Positions 56,136-64,000 of a stretch of DNA of 64,000 nt are shown in pieces. How positions within the stretch are numbered: the first letter of the stretch is position 1; every line of letters begins with the position of its first letter. The position numbers and the translations under genes are program-made. The DNA lies in assembly GCA_910574455.1 (NCBI GenBank), contig CAJSYZ010000004.1, positions 124,001 to 188,000 of the forward strand, read 5' to 3'. Source of the DNA: Trichaptum fuscoviolaceum (taxonomy: Eukaryota > Basidiomycota > Agaricomycetes > Hymenochaetales > Trichaptaceae). The notes beneath the pieces were generated by a model. The model ran no database searches, was not told the DNA's origin, and worked only from the letters and a program-made list of their open reading frames with translations.

Positions 56136-57278
56136 ATGGCCGATCAAGCAGACCATCAACCACGAGGCACCGGAGCAAATAAACCTTTTAACTTTACCGG
56201 CAAACGAAGCGAAGCCAGCCGATGGCTTAGCCTTGTTGAAAACTACTTGGCACTTAACGATTTGGATTATGCAACCGATCAACGCAAAATACGATTTGCA
56301 CTCTCCTTTTGCACTGAAGGACCCGCTGCAATCTTTGCAAAGAATGTTAAAGACGAACAGGACAATGCACAATGGGTTATGACTTGGCAACAATTTGTGG
56401 ACAAATTCAAGTCACATTTCATCTCAACCGATTACATCGCCGACGCATTCAAGGAACTCTCTAGCCTTAAGCAAGCACCTACGGACAAAATCGACGATTA
56501 CATTCATAACTTCCAGCGACTCGCACGTGAAGCAAACATTACCGACTTCACAGTACTCTTTTCCATGTTCAAGAATGGATTACTCCGCCACACGCGAACC
56601 GCACTACTTCAGAAGGATATCCCAGTTCCAGACAATGGAATAAAGATAATGGCACCATACTACGAAGCAGCCAGGAAGATAGGAAAATCATACGAAGAGA
56701 TCTATCAGGACAACCGCCCGTTCAATCGACTCCGCAACCGTTATGGACAATCTTCATATAATCGACCTCGATTCAACAAATTTCGCAGACGACGACTCAA
56801 CGAGATGGAAATAGATTCTGAACCCGAGTCAGATCAACCCGAGGAACCAGAAAATTTGGAAGAATCATTCAAGCTCTACGCAATGTACTTCAACAAACTT
56901 ACGCCCGAGGAAAAGAAGAAAGCGCAAGCAGATGGACTCTGTTTCTACTGCAAGAAGGCAGGACATTTTGCAAACAAATGCCCTTCGCGTCCCGCACGCA
57001 CCTCGAAGTTCCGAAGCTCAGGAAAATCACCAAGAAAATTCCAGAACAATTTTAGACGAAACAATGGACGATTCAAGAAGCAAAACATCAACTCGATGGA
57101 ACTTGACGAAGAACCCGATGACCCGGACGAATTGATTGCTGAACGCGCAATACAGATCCATGAAATGATGACAGACCTCAATGGACAAGAACAGGAAGCA
57201 TTGTTCAACATGCTAGACGAAATGCCCGATCCAAATGACGACAACGACGATTTTGACGATGATGATGGAAATTTTTGA
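56136..57278 (+). CDS. gag: Ty3-B Gag
   Basis: First in-frame ATG of the frame (MADQADHQPRGTGANKPFNF). Retrotransposon gag domain: ASRWLSLVENYLALNDLDYA, WVMTWQQFVDKFKSHFISTD, ALNDL/LSSLKQ...IHNFQRLA helices. Then an Arg-rich RNA-binding stretch, a single CCHC knuckle CFYCKKAGHFANKC and a very acidic C terminus (DDNDDFDDDDGNF). 380 residues, intact. It ends at TGA 57276 directly after the slippery heptamer AAATTTT. It builds the capsid and packages RNA in the cytoplasm, by family knowledge. Confidence 0.92.
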   Translation: MADQADHQPRGTGANKPFNFTGKRSEASRWLSLVENYLALNDLDYATDQRKIRFALSFCTEGPAAIFAKNVKDEQDNAQWVMTWQQFVDKFKSHFISTDYIADAFKELSSLKQAPTDKIDDYIHNFQRLAREANITDFTVLFSMFKNGLLRHTRTALLQKDIPVPDNGIKIMAPYYEAARKIGKSYEEIYQDNRPFNRLRNRYGQSSYNRPRFNKFRRRRLNEMEIDSEPESDQPEEPENLEESFKLYAMYFNKLTPEEKKKAQADGLCFYCKKAGHFANKCPSRPARTSKFRSSGKSPRKFQNNFRRNNGRFKKQNINSMELDEEPDDPDELIAERAIQIHEMMTDLNGQEQEALFNMLDEMPDPNDDNDDFDDDDGNF

Positions 57279-57310
57279 TCAACTCCGAGTTGGTTAATCC
57301 GATTCAACTC
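57269..57310 (+). promoter_or_regulatory. Candidate -1 ribosomal frameshift site between gag and pol
   Basis: Gag codons read GGA AAT TTT TGA. The heptamer A AAT TTT (57269-57275) fits X XXY YYZ. Slipping back one base makes the next codon TTG (57275), precisely where the pol frame, closed by TGA at 57263, is open. A stem GAGTTG (57287-57292) / CAACTC (57305-57310) follows at 11 bases. No experimental evidence. Confidence 0.7.
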
Positions 57311-60300
57311 AACACCATCACTATCAACGGAAACACTCGCTCTTTTCGCATCCCCATCACGGTACTCATTAACGGACAACCTCACACACTCTCAGCTCTA
57401 CTTGACACTGGAGCACAACTCAATTTCATCAACTCAAAACTAGCCAACAAACTCAAACTAAAAACGCAGAAAATCGACAAACCCATACTAGTCAGTAACG
57501 CTGATGGTACACTCAACACAGAAGGCAGTGTCACCAAACGAACTCGAATCCACATCACACACCCCCACACTCTTTCACCACATTTCTACCTCACTCATAT
57601 CCCAAAGGACGACGTTATACTAGGTCTACCTTGGTTTAAACAAGCTAAACCAAAGATAGACTGGGGAAACGATGCAATCACCATAAACAAGATTACGATT
57701 TCAACCCGAATGGAACAAGAAAAACACCAGAAACTTCCACCACCAGAAAAACTCGACATCCCAAAGGAATATATGCCCTATGCCAACATCTTCTCCGAAA
57801 AAGAAATCCAAACATATCCACCAGCACGACCTTACGATCACGAAATCAAGACGAAACCCTCATTCATACCGAAAATCTTCAAAACCTACAATACTCCGTA
57901 CCACCAAAGACCCATACTCCGTGACCTTATTAATGACCTACTCAAGAAAGGATTCATTAAACCCTCCGCATCACCAATGGCCTCACCATTATTCTTCATC
58001 AGCAAGAAAGATGGAACCCTCCGACCGATTCAGGATTATCGATATCTTAATGAGCATACAATCCGCGATGGATTTCCGATACCAAACACCCAGACACTAT
58101 TGAATCAACTCCAAGGATCCAAATACTTCACCACCCTCGATATTCGACAAGGATACCACAACATTCGAATCAAGGAAGAAGACCAATGGAAAGCCGCATT
58201 CAACTGTGAAGAAGGACACTTTCAACCGACAGTTATGTTCTTTGGCCTATGCAATTCACCCGCCACCTTTCAACGTTTCATGAATGATATACTTGCGAAG
58301 CAAATCCGCGAAAACAAGTGTATTGTTTACATGGACGACATTATGATCCATGCCGCCACTATGCAACAACTTATCTCGAATACCCTTGAAGTTTTCGACA
58401 TCCTCAAGAAACACAAGCTATATCTCAAACCCGCCAAATGCCGATTCCACCAGACCGAAGTCCCATTCCTAGGATACATTATCTCCGAGTCACAGATCAA
58501 GACTGACCCGACGAAGATACAAGGAATAGTTGACTGGCCGACTCCAAAGAATCTACGAGACATACGTTCATTTACAGGATTTACGAACTTCTACAGGCGA
58601 TTCATTCCCCATTATGCCACCATATGCCGACCCCTTGATCAACTAAAACGCAAAAACATACCATTCGTTTGGACCGACCGACAACAACATGCTTTTCAAA
58701 CACTCAAGGACTTATTCTCGAAACAACCACTCCTTATGCAACCCGACCCGAACAAGCCATTCTACCTCAAAACCGACGCTTCAGCCGTAGCCACTGGTGC
58801 AGTACTACGACAACTTGACAAGGATAATCAATTACGACCAATTGGATACATCTCCCAAGCACTTAATCCAACACAACGAAACTGGCAAATATATGACAGG
58901 GAACTATTTGCTATCATCCGCGCATTACAGACATGGCGACACTATCTATTAGGTAGCCCACATGTTATCACAGTACATTGTGATCACAAGAACCTAACCT
59001 ATTGGCGACAACCACAACGATTAACCCCTCGTCAAGCCCGATGGCAGAACGAACTTTCACGTTACCCCCTCCAAATCCAAGCAGTCCCCGGAAAACACAT
59101 GATCCAATCCGATGCCCTTTCCCGGAGACCCGACCAATTTAAAACGGAAGGAGAACTCAACAACGAAGTTACACTTCTACCAGAGAAGGTTTTCATTCAA
59201 GAGATGGAAATACTCGAAGCCGAAATAGAAGAACAGGACGATGACGATCGAAACACCATTGACATCGATGAACTTCATGACAAGATTCGACTCGAAACAG
59301 GCGACATTCAGAAGGCAATGACACTCATTCAGAAGGAACTCCCTCTCACGAAACCAAAGATGAACGACTTCTCAATCAAGGATAACCTTGTACACTTTAG
59401 GAACAAGATCTATGTTCCGAAGAACAAGGAAATCATGAGAAACATCTTACGACTTCATCATGACCTCCCTACGCGAAATCACCCAGGAATAGCAAACACA
59501 ATGGAACAGATTCGACGCACCTACTACTGGCCCCGCATGCAGCAGTTCATTTCGAAATATGTGCAAGGATGCGCAATTTGCCAACAGATGAAGATAAATC
59601 ACCATCCACTCGTACCTCCGCTCAGCCCGATCATCGCAGACAAAGACACATACCCCTTTGCTACAGTCAATATTGATTTCATTACTGACCTACCAGAATC
59701 AAATGGCTATGACAGCATATGTGTTATTGTGGATCACGATTGCACCAAGGCAATAGTACTCACCCCATGCAACAAGACGATCACCGCACTCGATACCGCA
59801 CAACTCTACATCGACAATGTCTACAAACGATTTGGATTACCCAGGAAAATAATCTCAGATCGTGGACCCCAATTTGCATCGACACTATTCAGACAGCTAT
59901 GCCGCTTACTGCACATCAAGCAGGCTATGTCTACAGCATATCACCCACAAACAGATGGACAAGCAGAACGAACGAACCAGGAAATCGAAGCATACTTTCG
60001 AATTTACGCAGCAAACCGCCCCCAACATTGGTCACGATACATACCAATGATGGAATTCACTCACAACAATCGCAAGCATTCCACCACAGAGCAGACCCCT
60101 TTCCGATTACTCATGGGATACGACCCAACATCATTCCCTACGGAAAAATCCGAGATCGACAGTAACATCCCCACACTCCAAACTCGCTTGATCAAGATAT
60201 TGGAACTCCGAACCGAAGCCGAAGCAGCTCTAACTCTCGCACAAGAATTCCAGCGTGAGACACAAGAATCACACTTCCAGCCCTTGGAAGAAGGACAAAG

Positions 60301-60712
60301 TGTATGGTTAGAAGCCAGGAACCTCAGACAAACCGGAATACCCTCGAAATTCCAATCTAAACGAGAAGGACCCTTTACGATCATCAAGAAGCTCAGGGAC
60401 AATGTCTATCGACTTAATCTTCCAGAGCATTGGAAAATACATCCAGTATTTCATGCTTCTCTTCTCACTCCACACAAGGAAACGGACGAACATGGACCAT
60501 CTTACACACGACCGCCACCTGACCTTATCGAAGGAGAAGAAGAATTCGAAGTCGAAGCGATACTCAATCACCGAGGACCACCAAGGAAACGCAAATATCT
60601 CGTCAAATGGCTAGGATACCCGACATCAGAGAACCAATGGATATCGGAACAATCACTGGAGAATACTCAGGAACTTCTATCGGAATACAAGAAGGCGCAC
60701 CGGATCAAATGA
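57275..60712 (+). CDS. pol: Ty3-B Pol polyprotein (PR-RT-RH-INT-chromodomain), intact
   Basis: 1145 residues without a stop. Protease LLDTGAQLNFINSKL; reverse transcriptase DYRYLNEHTIRDGFPIPNTQ, FFGLCNSPATF, YMDD; RNase H LKTDASAVATGAV, YDRELFAIIRAL, HCDHKNLTYW; integrase HHCC finger (HHDLPTRNHPG...CAICQQMK) and DDE residues in DFITDLP, SDRGPQFAS and QAERTNQEIE; GPF module (KREGPFTIIKKLRDN, IHPVFHASLL); and a C-terminal chromodomain (EFEVEAILNHRG, RKYLVKWLGYPTSENQWISE), which in chromoviruses steers integration to modified chromatin. It lacks its own ATG at the junction, consistent with a Gag-Pol fusion by -1 shift. The stop overlaps the next ATG as ATGA. Confidence 0.95.
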   Translation: MINSELVNPIQLNTITINGNTRSFRIPITVLINGQPHTLSALLDTGAQLNFINSKLANKLKLKTQKIDKPILVSNADGTLNTEGSVTKRTRIHITHPHTLSPHFYLTHIPKDDVILGLPWFKQAKPKIDWGNDAITINKITISTRMEQEKHQKLPPPEKLDIPKEYMPYANIFSEKEIQTYPPARPYDHEIKTKPSFIPKIFKTYNTPYHQRPILRDLINDLLKKGFIKPSASPMASPLFFISKKDGTLRPIQDYRYLNEHTIRDGFPIPNTQTLLNQLQGSKYFTTLDIRQGYHNIRIKEEDQWKAAFNCEEGHFQPTVMFFGLCNSPATFQRFMNDILAKQIRENKCIVYMDDIMIHAATMQQLISNTLEVFDILKKHKLYLKPAKCRFHQTEVPFLGYIISESQIKTDPTKIQGIVDWPTPKNLRDIRSFTGFTNFYRRFIPHYATICRPLDQLKRKNIPFVWTDRQQHAFQTLKDLFSKQPLLMQPDPNKPFYLKTDASAVATGAVLRQLDKDNQLRPIGYISQALNPTQRNWQIYDRELFAIIRALQTWRHYLLGSPHVITVHCDHKNLTYWRQPQRLTPRQARWQNELSRYPLQIQAVPGKHMIQSDALSRRPDQFKTEGELNNEVTLLPEKVFIQEMEILEAEIEEQDDDDRNTIDIDELHDKIRLETGDIQKAMTLIQKELPLTKPKMNDFSIKDNLVHFRNKIYVPKNKEIMRNILRLHHDLPTRNHPGIANTMEQIRRTYYWPRMQQFISKYVQGCAICQQMKINHHPLVPPLSPIIADKDTYPFATVNIDFITDLPESNGYDSICVIVDHDCTKAIVLTPCNKTITALDTAQLYIDNVYKRFGLPRKIISDRGPQFASTLFRQLCRLLHIKQAMSTAYHPQTDGQAERTNQEIEAYFRIYAANRPQHWSRYIPMMEFTHNNRKHSTTEQTPFRLLMGYDPTSFPTEKSEIDSNIPTLQTRLIKILELRTEAEAALTLAQEFQRETQESHFQPLEEGQSVWLEARNLRQTGIPSKFQSKREGPFTIIKKLRDNVYRLNLPEHWKIHPVFHASLLTPHKETDEHGPSYTRPPPDLIEGEEEFEVEAILNHRGPPRKRKYLVKWLGYPTSENQWISEQSLENTQELLSEYKKAHRIK

Positions 60713-60819
60713 CCTCCCGGTCATCTGTCCAATTACCCCATCCGGAACAAGTACACTACGCCATCTGTCAAAATCCTCCGAAACTCCGAGTGCAATCTCA
60801 ACTACCACCCGGAATCTAG
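60709..60819 (+). CDS. Ty3-B short frame overlapping the pol stop (ATGA)
   Basis: ATG 60709 overlaps the pol TGA (ATGA) and opens 36 codons (TSRSSVQLPHPEQVHYAICQ) to TAG. The overlap resembles stop-start reinitiation arrangements known from some fungal viruses and LINEs. It may only be a bridge to the accessory frames. Weak. Confidence 0.3.
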   Translation: MTSRSSVQLPHPEQVHYAICQNPPKLRVQSQLPPGI

Positions 60820-60871
60820 ACAACCCCAGAAGTATTTCATCGAACCCAGAAGCTCCCCTACCCACCAGGCC

Positions 60872-61168
60872 ATGATCAAACCAGCCGATCTCGCTAACGT
60901 TTGTGCATACATCCTCTCACTTGACATCCGCCCTGAAGTCAAGGATCTCGCGGAACTACTCCTTATCGAAGCATTCAAACGCATTGACCAAGGCCCAGGA
61001 CCCTATCAGCCTTTCAACCAACGCTTCGTGTTCTCACACGCATATCGAAGAGACACCCCGGAAATTTCAGTACGATATGGGCCGCACAATCAGTTCATTA
61101 TCACGTCAACGCCGCAATATCAACCACCGCCGCCCTACTCCGATACCATCTCCACGACCCCTTCGTAA
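60872..61168 (+). CDS. Ty3-B accessory frame X1
   Basis: 98 codons from ATG 60872: IKPADLANVCAYILSLDIRP, EVKDLAELLLIEAFKRIDQG, then VFSHAYRRD and a Pro/Tyr tail. Well-formed helices. Not recognised. X2 overlaps it in the +1 frame. Confidence 0.45.
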   Translation: MIKPADLANVCAYILSLDIRPEVKDLAELLLIEAFKRIDQGPGPYQPFNQRFVFSHAYRRDTPEISVRYGPHNQFIITSTPQYQPPPPYSDTISTTPS

Positions 61169-61694
61169 CGACCCTCCCCCTCCCACAGAAATAAGCAAAG
61201 AACAAATTCTTAATGACCTTCGCACATTAGCAGCAGAAACTCCGACCAACCGTCAACCCACACTCATTTTCCACCTATTCAATTTCATTCATCAACAGGA
61301 AGAACCCAACACTCCACCGCTCAATCACCTCATCAATTTCATCGATACTCTTCTTACCCATGCGACTCCATTACACCAGGCACACCTTTCGATAGGACTC
61401 TATATACTAATTCAAATGGTCAAGTCAAATGACCTCGAAGGATCTGTACAACTTCCAAACGGATTTAGATTCATTCACAGGCAACCGGCACCCGCTCGAA
61501 CTTCTAGCTCCAACAGTTCCACATCCCCTCCGCCCTTGGAACCCTTTTCTCCTGCATATAGCCCGACCACCTCCACGGAATCCCTGACCAGTCACACCAC
61601 AGACAACCCCGATTCTGACAAAGAGAATATCCCCACTCGACATGCCATTCAACTTCGACACCCCCGAACCGACATTCGAAGTCCCTCCCTTTGA
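61078..61694 (+). CDS. Ty3-B accessory frame X2
   Basis: The frame is open from about 60903. The part that looks coding begins near 61170 (PPPPTEISKEQILNDLRTLA, TLIFHLFNFIHQQEEPNTPP, LINFIDTLLTHATPLHQAHL, LSIGLYILIQMVKSND, VQLPNGFRFIHRQPAPA) and a Ser/Thr/Pro-rich tail ends at TGA 61692. The first in-frame ATG is near 61078. It overlaps X1 and X3. Unknown function. Confidence 0.45.
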
Positions 61695-62193
61695 CGCCGA
61701 GGAACACCTCGCCGCCACTGACCCCGGACCCTTACTACCTGCTGAGGATATTGATCCCCTCTGGGTAACAGGCTGGGGCAATCACGCAAACGACTGGCAC
61801 AATGGCATATGGCACCCGCAACTGACACCCGTCCATCCCGAGAACGAATACCCCTCTCCCCCTCCCTCTCCTACCCTTCCCCCTTTGAGTCCTCTCGACC
61901 TTGTCCGAGAGTATATCTTCGACCCGGCCCACACTGATCTTGTCAACATCCGCCGTCTCAAGACTCTCAACCCCCACCCCCAGCTCACCACTCTAGTCCT
62001 CCGCCGCACCTTCTTCACCCCTGAATACGCTGTCCCAATTCTTCAAGCCCTCCACATCCTCCTCGAGCTCCCTTACGTCCCCTGGATAGGCCGCCGCATC
62101 CGCCACGCAGGAACAGCACAGCAACACTTTGTGGCGTACGACGAAGACCCGATCTGCATATGCAAGTGTTGCAGGTACTGCCCGGTTCACTAG
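61642..62193 (+). CDS. Ty3-B accessory frame X3
   Basis: 183 codons from ATG 61642: acidic N terminus (FEVPPFDAEEHLAATDPGPL), a Trp-rich piece (LWVTGWGNHANDWHNGIWHP), a Pro run, then LVREYIFDPAHTDLVNIRRL, LRRTFFTPEYAVPILQALHI, LLELPYVPWIGRRIRHAG and a Cys-rich end CICKCCRYCPVH. Not recognised; no signal peptide or membrane segment typical of an env protein. Confidence 0.5.
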   Translation: MPFNFDTPEPTFEVPPFDAEEHLAATDPGPLLPAEDIDPLWVTGWGNHANDWHNGIWHPQLTPVHPENEYPSPPPSPTLPPLSPLDLVREYIFDPAHTDLVNIRRLKTLNPHPQLTTLVLRRTFFTPEYAVPILQALHILLELPYVPWIGRRIRHAGTAQQHFVAYDEDPICICKCCRYCPVH

Positions 62194-63116
62194 AACTAGT
62201 CCCCATGCCCGTTACTCGCAATACCCGACACGGACTCTCTGGTCGTCTCTATTACACTTCGACACAGAAACGAGTGCACCCGAACCGACAGAGATACAGA
62301 GAAGGCCTCCTCCTCCCCCCTCTATGCGACCAACTCCTCCCCGGACTCCCCTTCATTCAGACCTCGCAGACCCGTCGACAGTGTGCAGCTGCTCTTCTCC
62401 ACAACGGCAAACTTTGCGACCTCACCAAGAACACCAGTATCAGCCCGCTCCCGCACATCGTCTACACTACGCAACAGATGTATGGCCTCTTGTGCAAGAT
62501 GCTTGATATTTTGGAGAACAACCAACTCAGGAAGCAGAAGATTGATTCTTATGAGTATCAGGAGCTAGTACGTCGCATGAATCAAGTTCTTATTACTCAA
62601 CTCGAGAACCAGTTCACCGAGTACGAATTCGAGCGCCTCCTCTCATCGGAAATCAAAGATGGACAGGTACACTTACCAGACGACCCGGAACCACAGCCTA
62701 TGACGAGTCCCTCCCCTCTCGAGCTACCCCCACTGGCTGCGTCCGAAGCATACCATGAGCAAGCGCATGTGCCGATCTTCGACCTCGATCGACTCAGCAA
62801 CTTCGAATCCGCTCCGCCATTGCCCAGCCCTCGTCAACAGCTCCACTTACCGACAGAGGAAGAACTTCAGGCAATCAATCAGCAAGCCCAGGACGTTCCC
62901 CTTCCTGAACTACCTCATATGACTCCACCCAACGTCGTTATCCAACCATCTTCGCCAGTTTATGTGGTCAACACTCCCCGACCCGAGGACTTCACTTCGC
63001 CCAAGACATATGCCCCCATCGACTGGACTAATCCACAGTCTGTTTCTTTATATCATACTTTCCTTAATAACTTTGATTTTTCGCAGACGATTTCATCCAA
63101 TGTACCCAGCGCTTGA
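62160..63116 (+). CDS. Ty3-B accessory frame X4
   Basis: 318 codons from ATG 62160. The N-terminal 100 residues are Arg/Pro-rich and may overlap another coding frame (62129-62506 is also open). The middle looks helical (HIVYTTQQMYGLLCKMLDIL, YEYQELVRRMNQVLITQLEN, YEFERLLSSEIKDGQVHLPD), then a long Pro-rich linker and a C-terminal WTNPQSVSLYHTFLNNFDFS. It stops at 63114, 163 bases before the 3' LTR. Family unknown. Confidence 0.5.
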   Translation: MQVLQVLPGSLELVPMPVTRNTRHGLSGRLYYTSTQKRVHPNRQRYREGLLLPPLCDQLLPGLPFIQTSQTRRQCAAALLHNGKLCDLTKNTSISPLPHIVYTTQQMYGLLCKMLDILENNQLRKQKIDSYEYQELVRRMNQVLITQLENQFTEYEFERLLSSEIKDGQVHLPDDPEPQPMTSPSPLELPPLAASEAYHEQAHVPIFDLDRLSNFESAPPLPSPRQQLHLPTEEELQAINQQAQDVPLPELPHMTPPNVVIQPSSPVYVVNTPRPEDFTSPKTYAPIDWTNPQSVSLYHTFLNNFDFSQTISSNVPSA

Positions 63117-63118
63117 AC

Positions 63119-63207
63119 CCTTATTGGTCTTAACTTGACCCTATAGCGACTGATATTTATCTCTTTTACGCTTTTACTTATTGATCTTAACTTGATCCTA
63201 TAGCGTT
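63119..63207 (+). repeat. Imperfect 30-bp direct repeat before the 3' LTR
   Basis: TTATTGGTCTTAACTTGACC at 63121 and TTATTGATCTTAACTTGATC at 63178, both followed by CTATAGCG. It lies in the 3' untranslated part of Ty3-B and could be a packaging or processing signal; function unknown. Confidence 0.75.
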
Positions 63208-63279
63208 GTACCTTTCTTTGAAATTCTCGCATTCGCATTCTTATGCTACTACGGAATTTCAATCTTAGTGACAGGGTAT

Positions 63280-63827
63280 TGTTACGCATCAAGCTGCTTA
63301 CCCTTGTTTACACATTGTTTATGTTCCCTCTCATCTTTCTCTCTCACCCTTTCTACCTGCATGTGCGTACACACATTGCATCATTCTTTCATCATTGACT
63401 CCACACTCCGATGGCTCCACTCGCTCCACCTTCACTCCGAGAGCCCCAGGACCTTCCACTCCGATAATACATCATTCTACTCCACTCTCTCCATCTATGC
63501 TCCGATCCGACATCATCCTCCATTAATTAGAGCCACTATGACGGACTCACTCCACTTCTGACCCGCGATGATGTAGTTTCATTCCTTGCTCCACTCTATT
63601 GTTCTCTGTAGTATATAAGGCCATGTACATAGCGCCCCAGGATGACACTTAAGTCAATCCTCCTATAGTCTTTTACAATCACGTACCAAAGACTCTGTTC
63701 ACCCACGACTTCCGGTATAGAGACCCTCACAAAGCGGACCCTCTATACTGTACTTGCTACTTCACCCAACAACGCTTTGGTCACTTATCATTTCCGTGAT
63801 AAGTCCATCGAAGCCGTGAACGTAACA
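63280..63827 (+). repeat. Ty3-B right LTR
   Basis: 548 bp, TGTTACG...CGTAACA, TATA box at 63612. It differs from the left LTR at about two positions (for example 63493 T, 63807 C). Followed by target duplication CCCAG. Confidence 0.96.
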
Positions 63828-64000
63828 CCCAGGGGCATGCTCGATCTCCGACGTGCATCTGAATGACATTAGTATAGTGTATGATGTACAATAGCACATT
63901 AATATTAATATAATTCATTATCAACCATCATCAGCCATTGGCAAAGGCTAGAATTAAATAAAAGAGTTGTCGGCGAGCCAGCGTAGATATCCAACGATAG
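63828..64000 (+). other. Target duplication and right flank of Ty3-B
   Basis: CCCAG at 63828-63832 repeats 46091-46095. GGGGCATGC then continues the duplicated kinase exon for a few bases before the similarity fades. No other gene seen up to the window end. Confidence 0.6.

Larger units (their letters stand above)
46096..63827 (+). mobile_element. Ty3-B chromovirus retrotransposon, nearly complete, with nested Ty3-A
   Basis: LTRs of 548 bp (left 46096-46475 plus 53232-53399, right 63280-63827) start TGTTACG and end CGTAACA. Target duplication is CCCAG at 46091-46095 and 63828-63832. Without the nested Ty3-A and its duplicated pentamer the element is 10,976 bp, long for a Ty3 element. The two LTRs differ at about two positions, so insertion is recent. 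Order: ATG-free leader and open frames, gag, -1 shift, pol with chromodomain, accessory frames, 3' LTR. Gag and pol have no internal stops. The nested insertion in the left LTR probably separates the promoter from the body. Confidence 0.95.

Noticed and set aside
60872..63116. Ty3-B accessory frames as an env gene
   Set aside because: No signal peptide, furin-like site or transmembrane segment is visible; composition is Pro-rich and soluble.

Overview
The window looks like repeat-rich genomic DNA from a mushroom-forming basidiomycete (Agaricomycetes). The evidence is short GT-AG introns of about 50-65 bp, a Plavaka-type transposase, a DUF6532-like gene, two chromodomain-bearing Ty3 retrotransposons and basidiomycete-like relics of COPB2, CSE1 and ZC3H3. 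Assignments rest on reading motifs by eye; no database search was run. No rRNA, tRNA or CRISPR array was recognised.

Layout. 1-1.5 kb: half of a large foldback (palindromic) element inserted in the gag of a truncated Ty3-A retrotransposon, whose LTR ends at 3441 and cuts off a DUF6532-like gene (3.4-6.9 kb, minus). 7.1-11.1 kb: a nine-exon Plavaka transposase that stays in frame across all splice junctions (1179 aa). 11.6-14.0 kb: a convergent four-exon gene of unknown function, also in frame (762 aa). 14.7-15.1 kb: remnant of a WRN-type 3'-5' exonuclease. 15.8-21.4 kb: four direct copies of a dispersed repeat (R), with broken pieces of CSE1 and of a ZC3H3-like CCCH zinc-finger gene between them. 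23.7-33.7 kb: a segmental duplication carrying two paralogous multi-pass membrane protein genes on either side of a 3'-truncated urea-carboxylase-type gene. 35.6-38.4 kb: a complete foldback element abutting a PPR remnant, followed by a deletion-riddled COPB2 pseudogene. 41.5-45.6 kb: a protein kinase gene split by a third foldback element with an 8-bp target duplication.

46.1-63.8 kb is one nested retrotransposon complex. The outer element, Ty3-B, is 10,976 bp without its insert, has 548-bp LTRs and target duplication CCCAG, and carries an intact gag and pol. Its left LTR was hit, just downstream of the TATA box, by Ty3-A (6,751 bp, target duplication CAATC), which has frameshifts in gag and integrase.

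The most unusual object is Ty3-B. The 2.9 kb before the gag ATG hold long open frames but only two ATG triplets in any frame. There is a candidate +1 site (CTTAGGT), a -1 slippery heptamer (AAATTTT) directly before the gag stop, and a chain of overlapping accessory reading frames between pol and the 3' LTR. The foldback family is second: kilobase arms that match within each copy while the copies themselves diverge. Only the Plavaka transposase, the 762-aa gene, membrane protein copy A and Ty3-B gag-pol look structurally intact; most other genes are broken.
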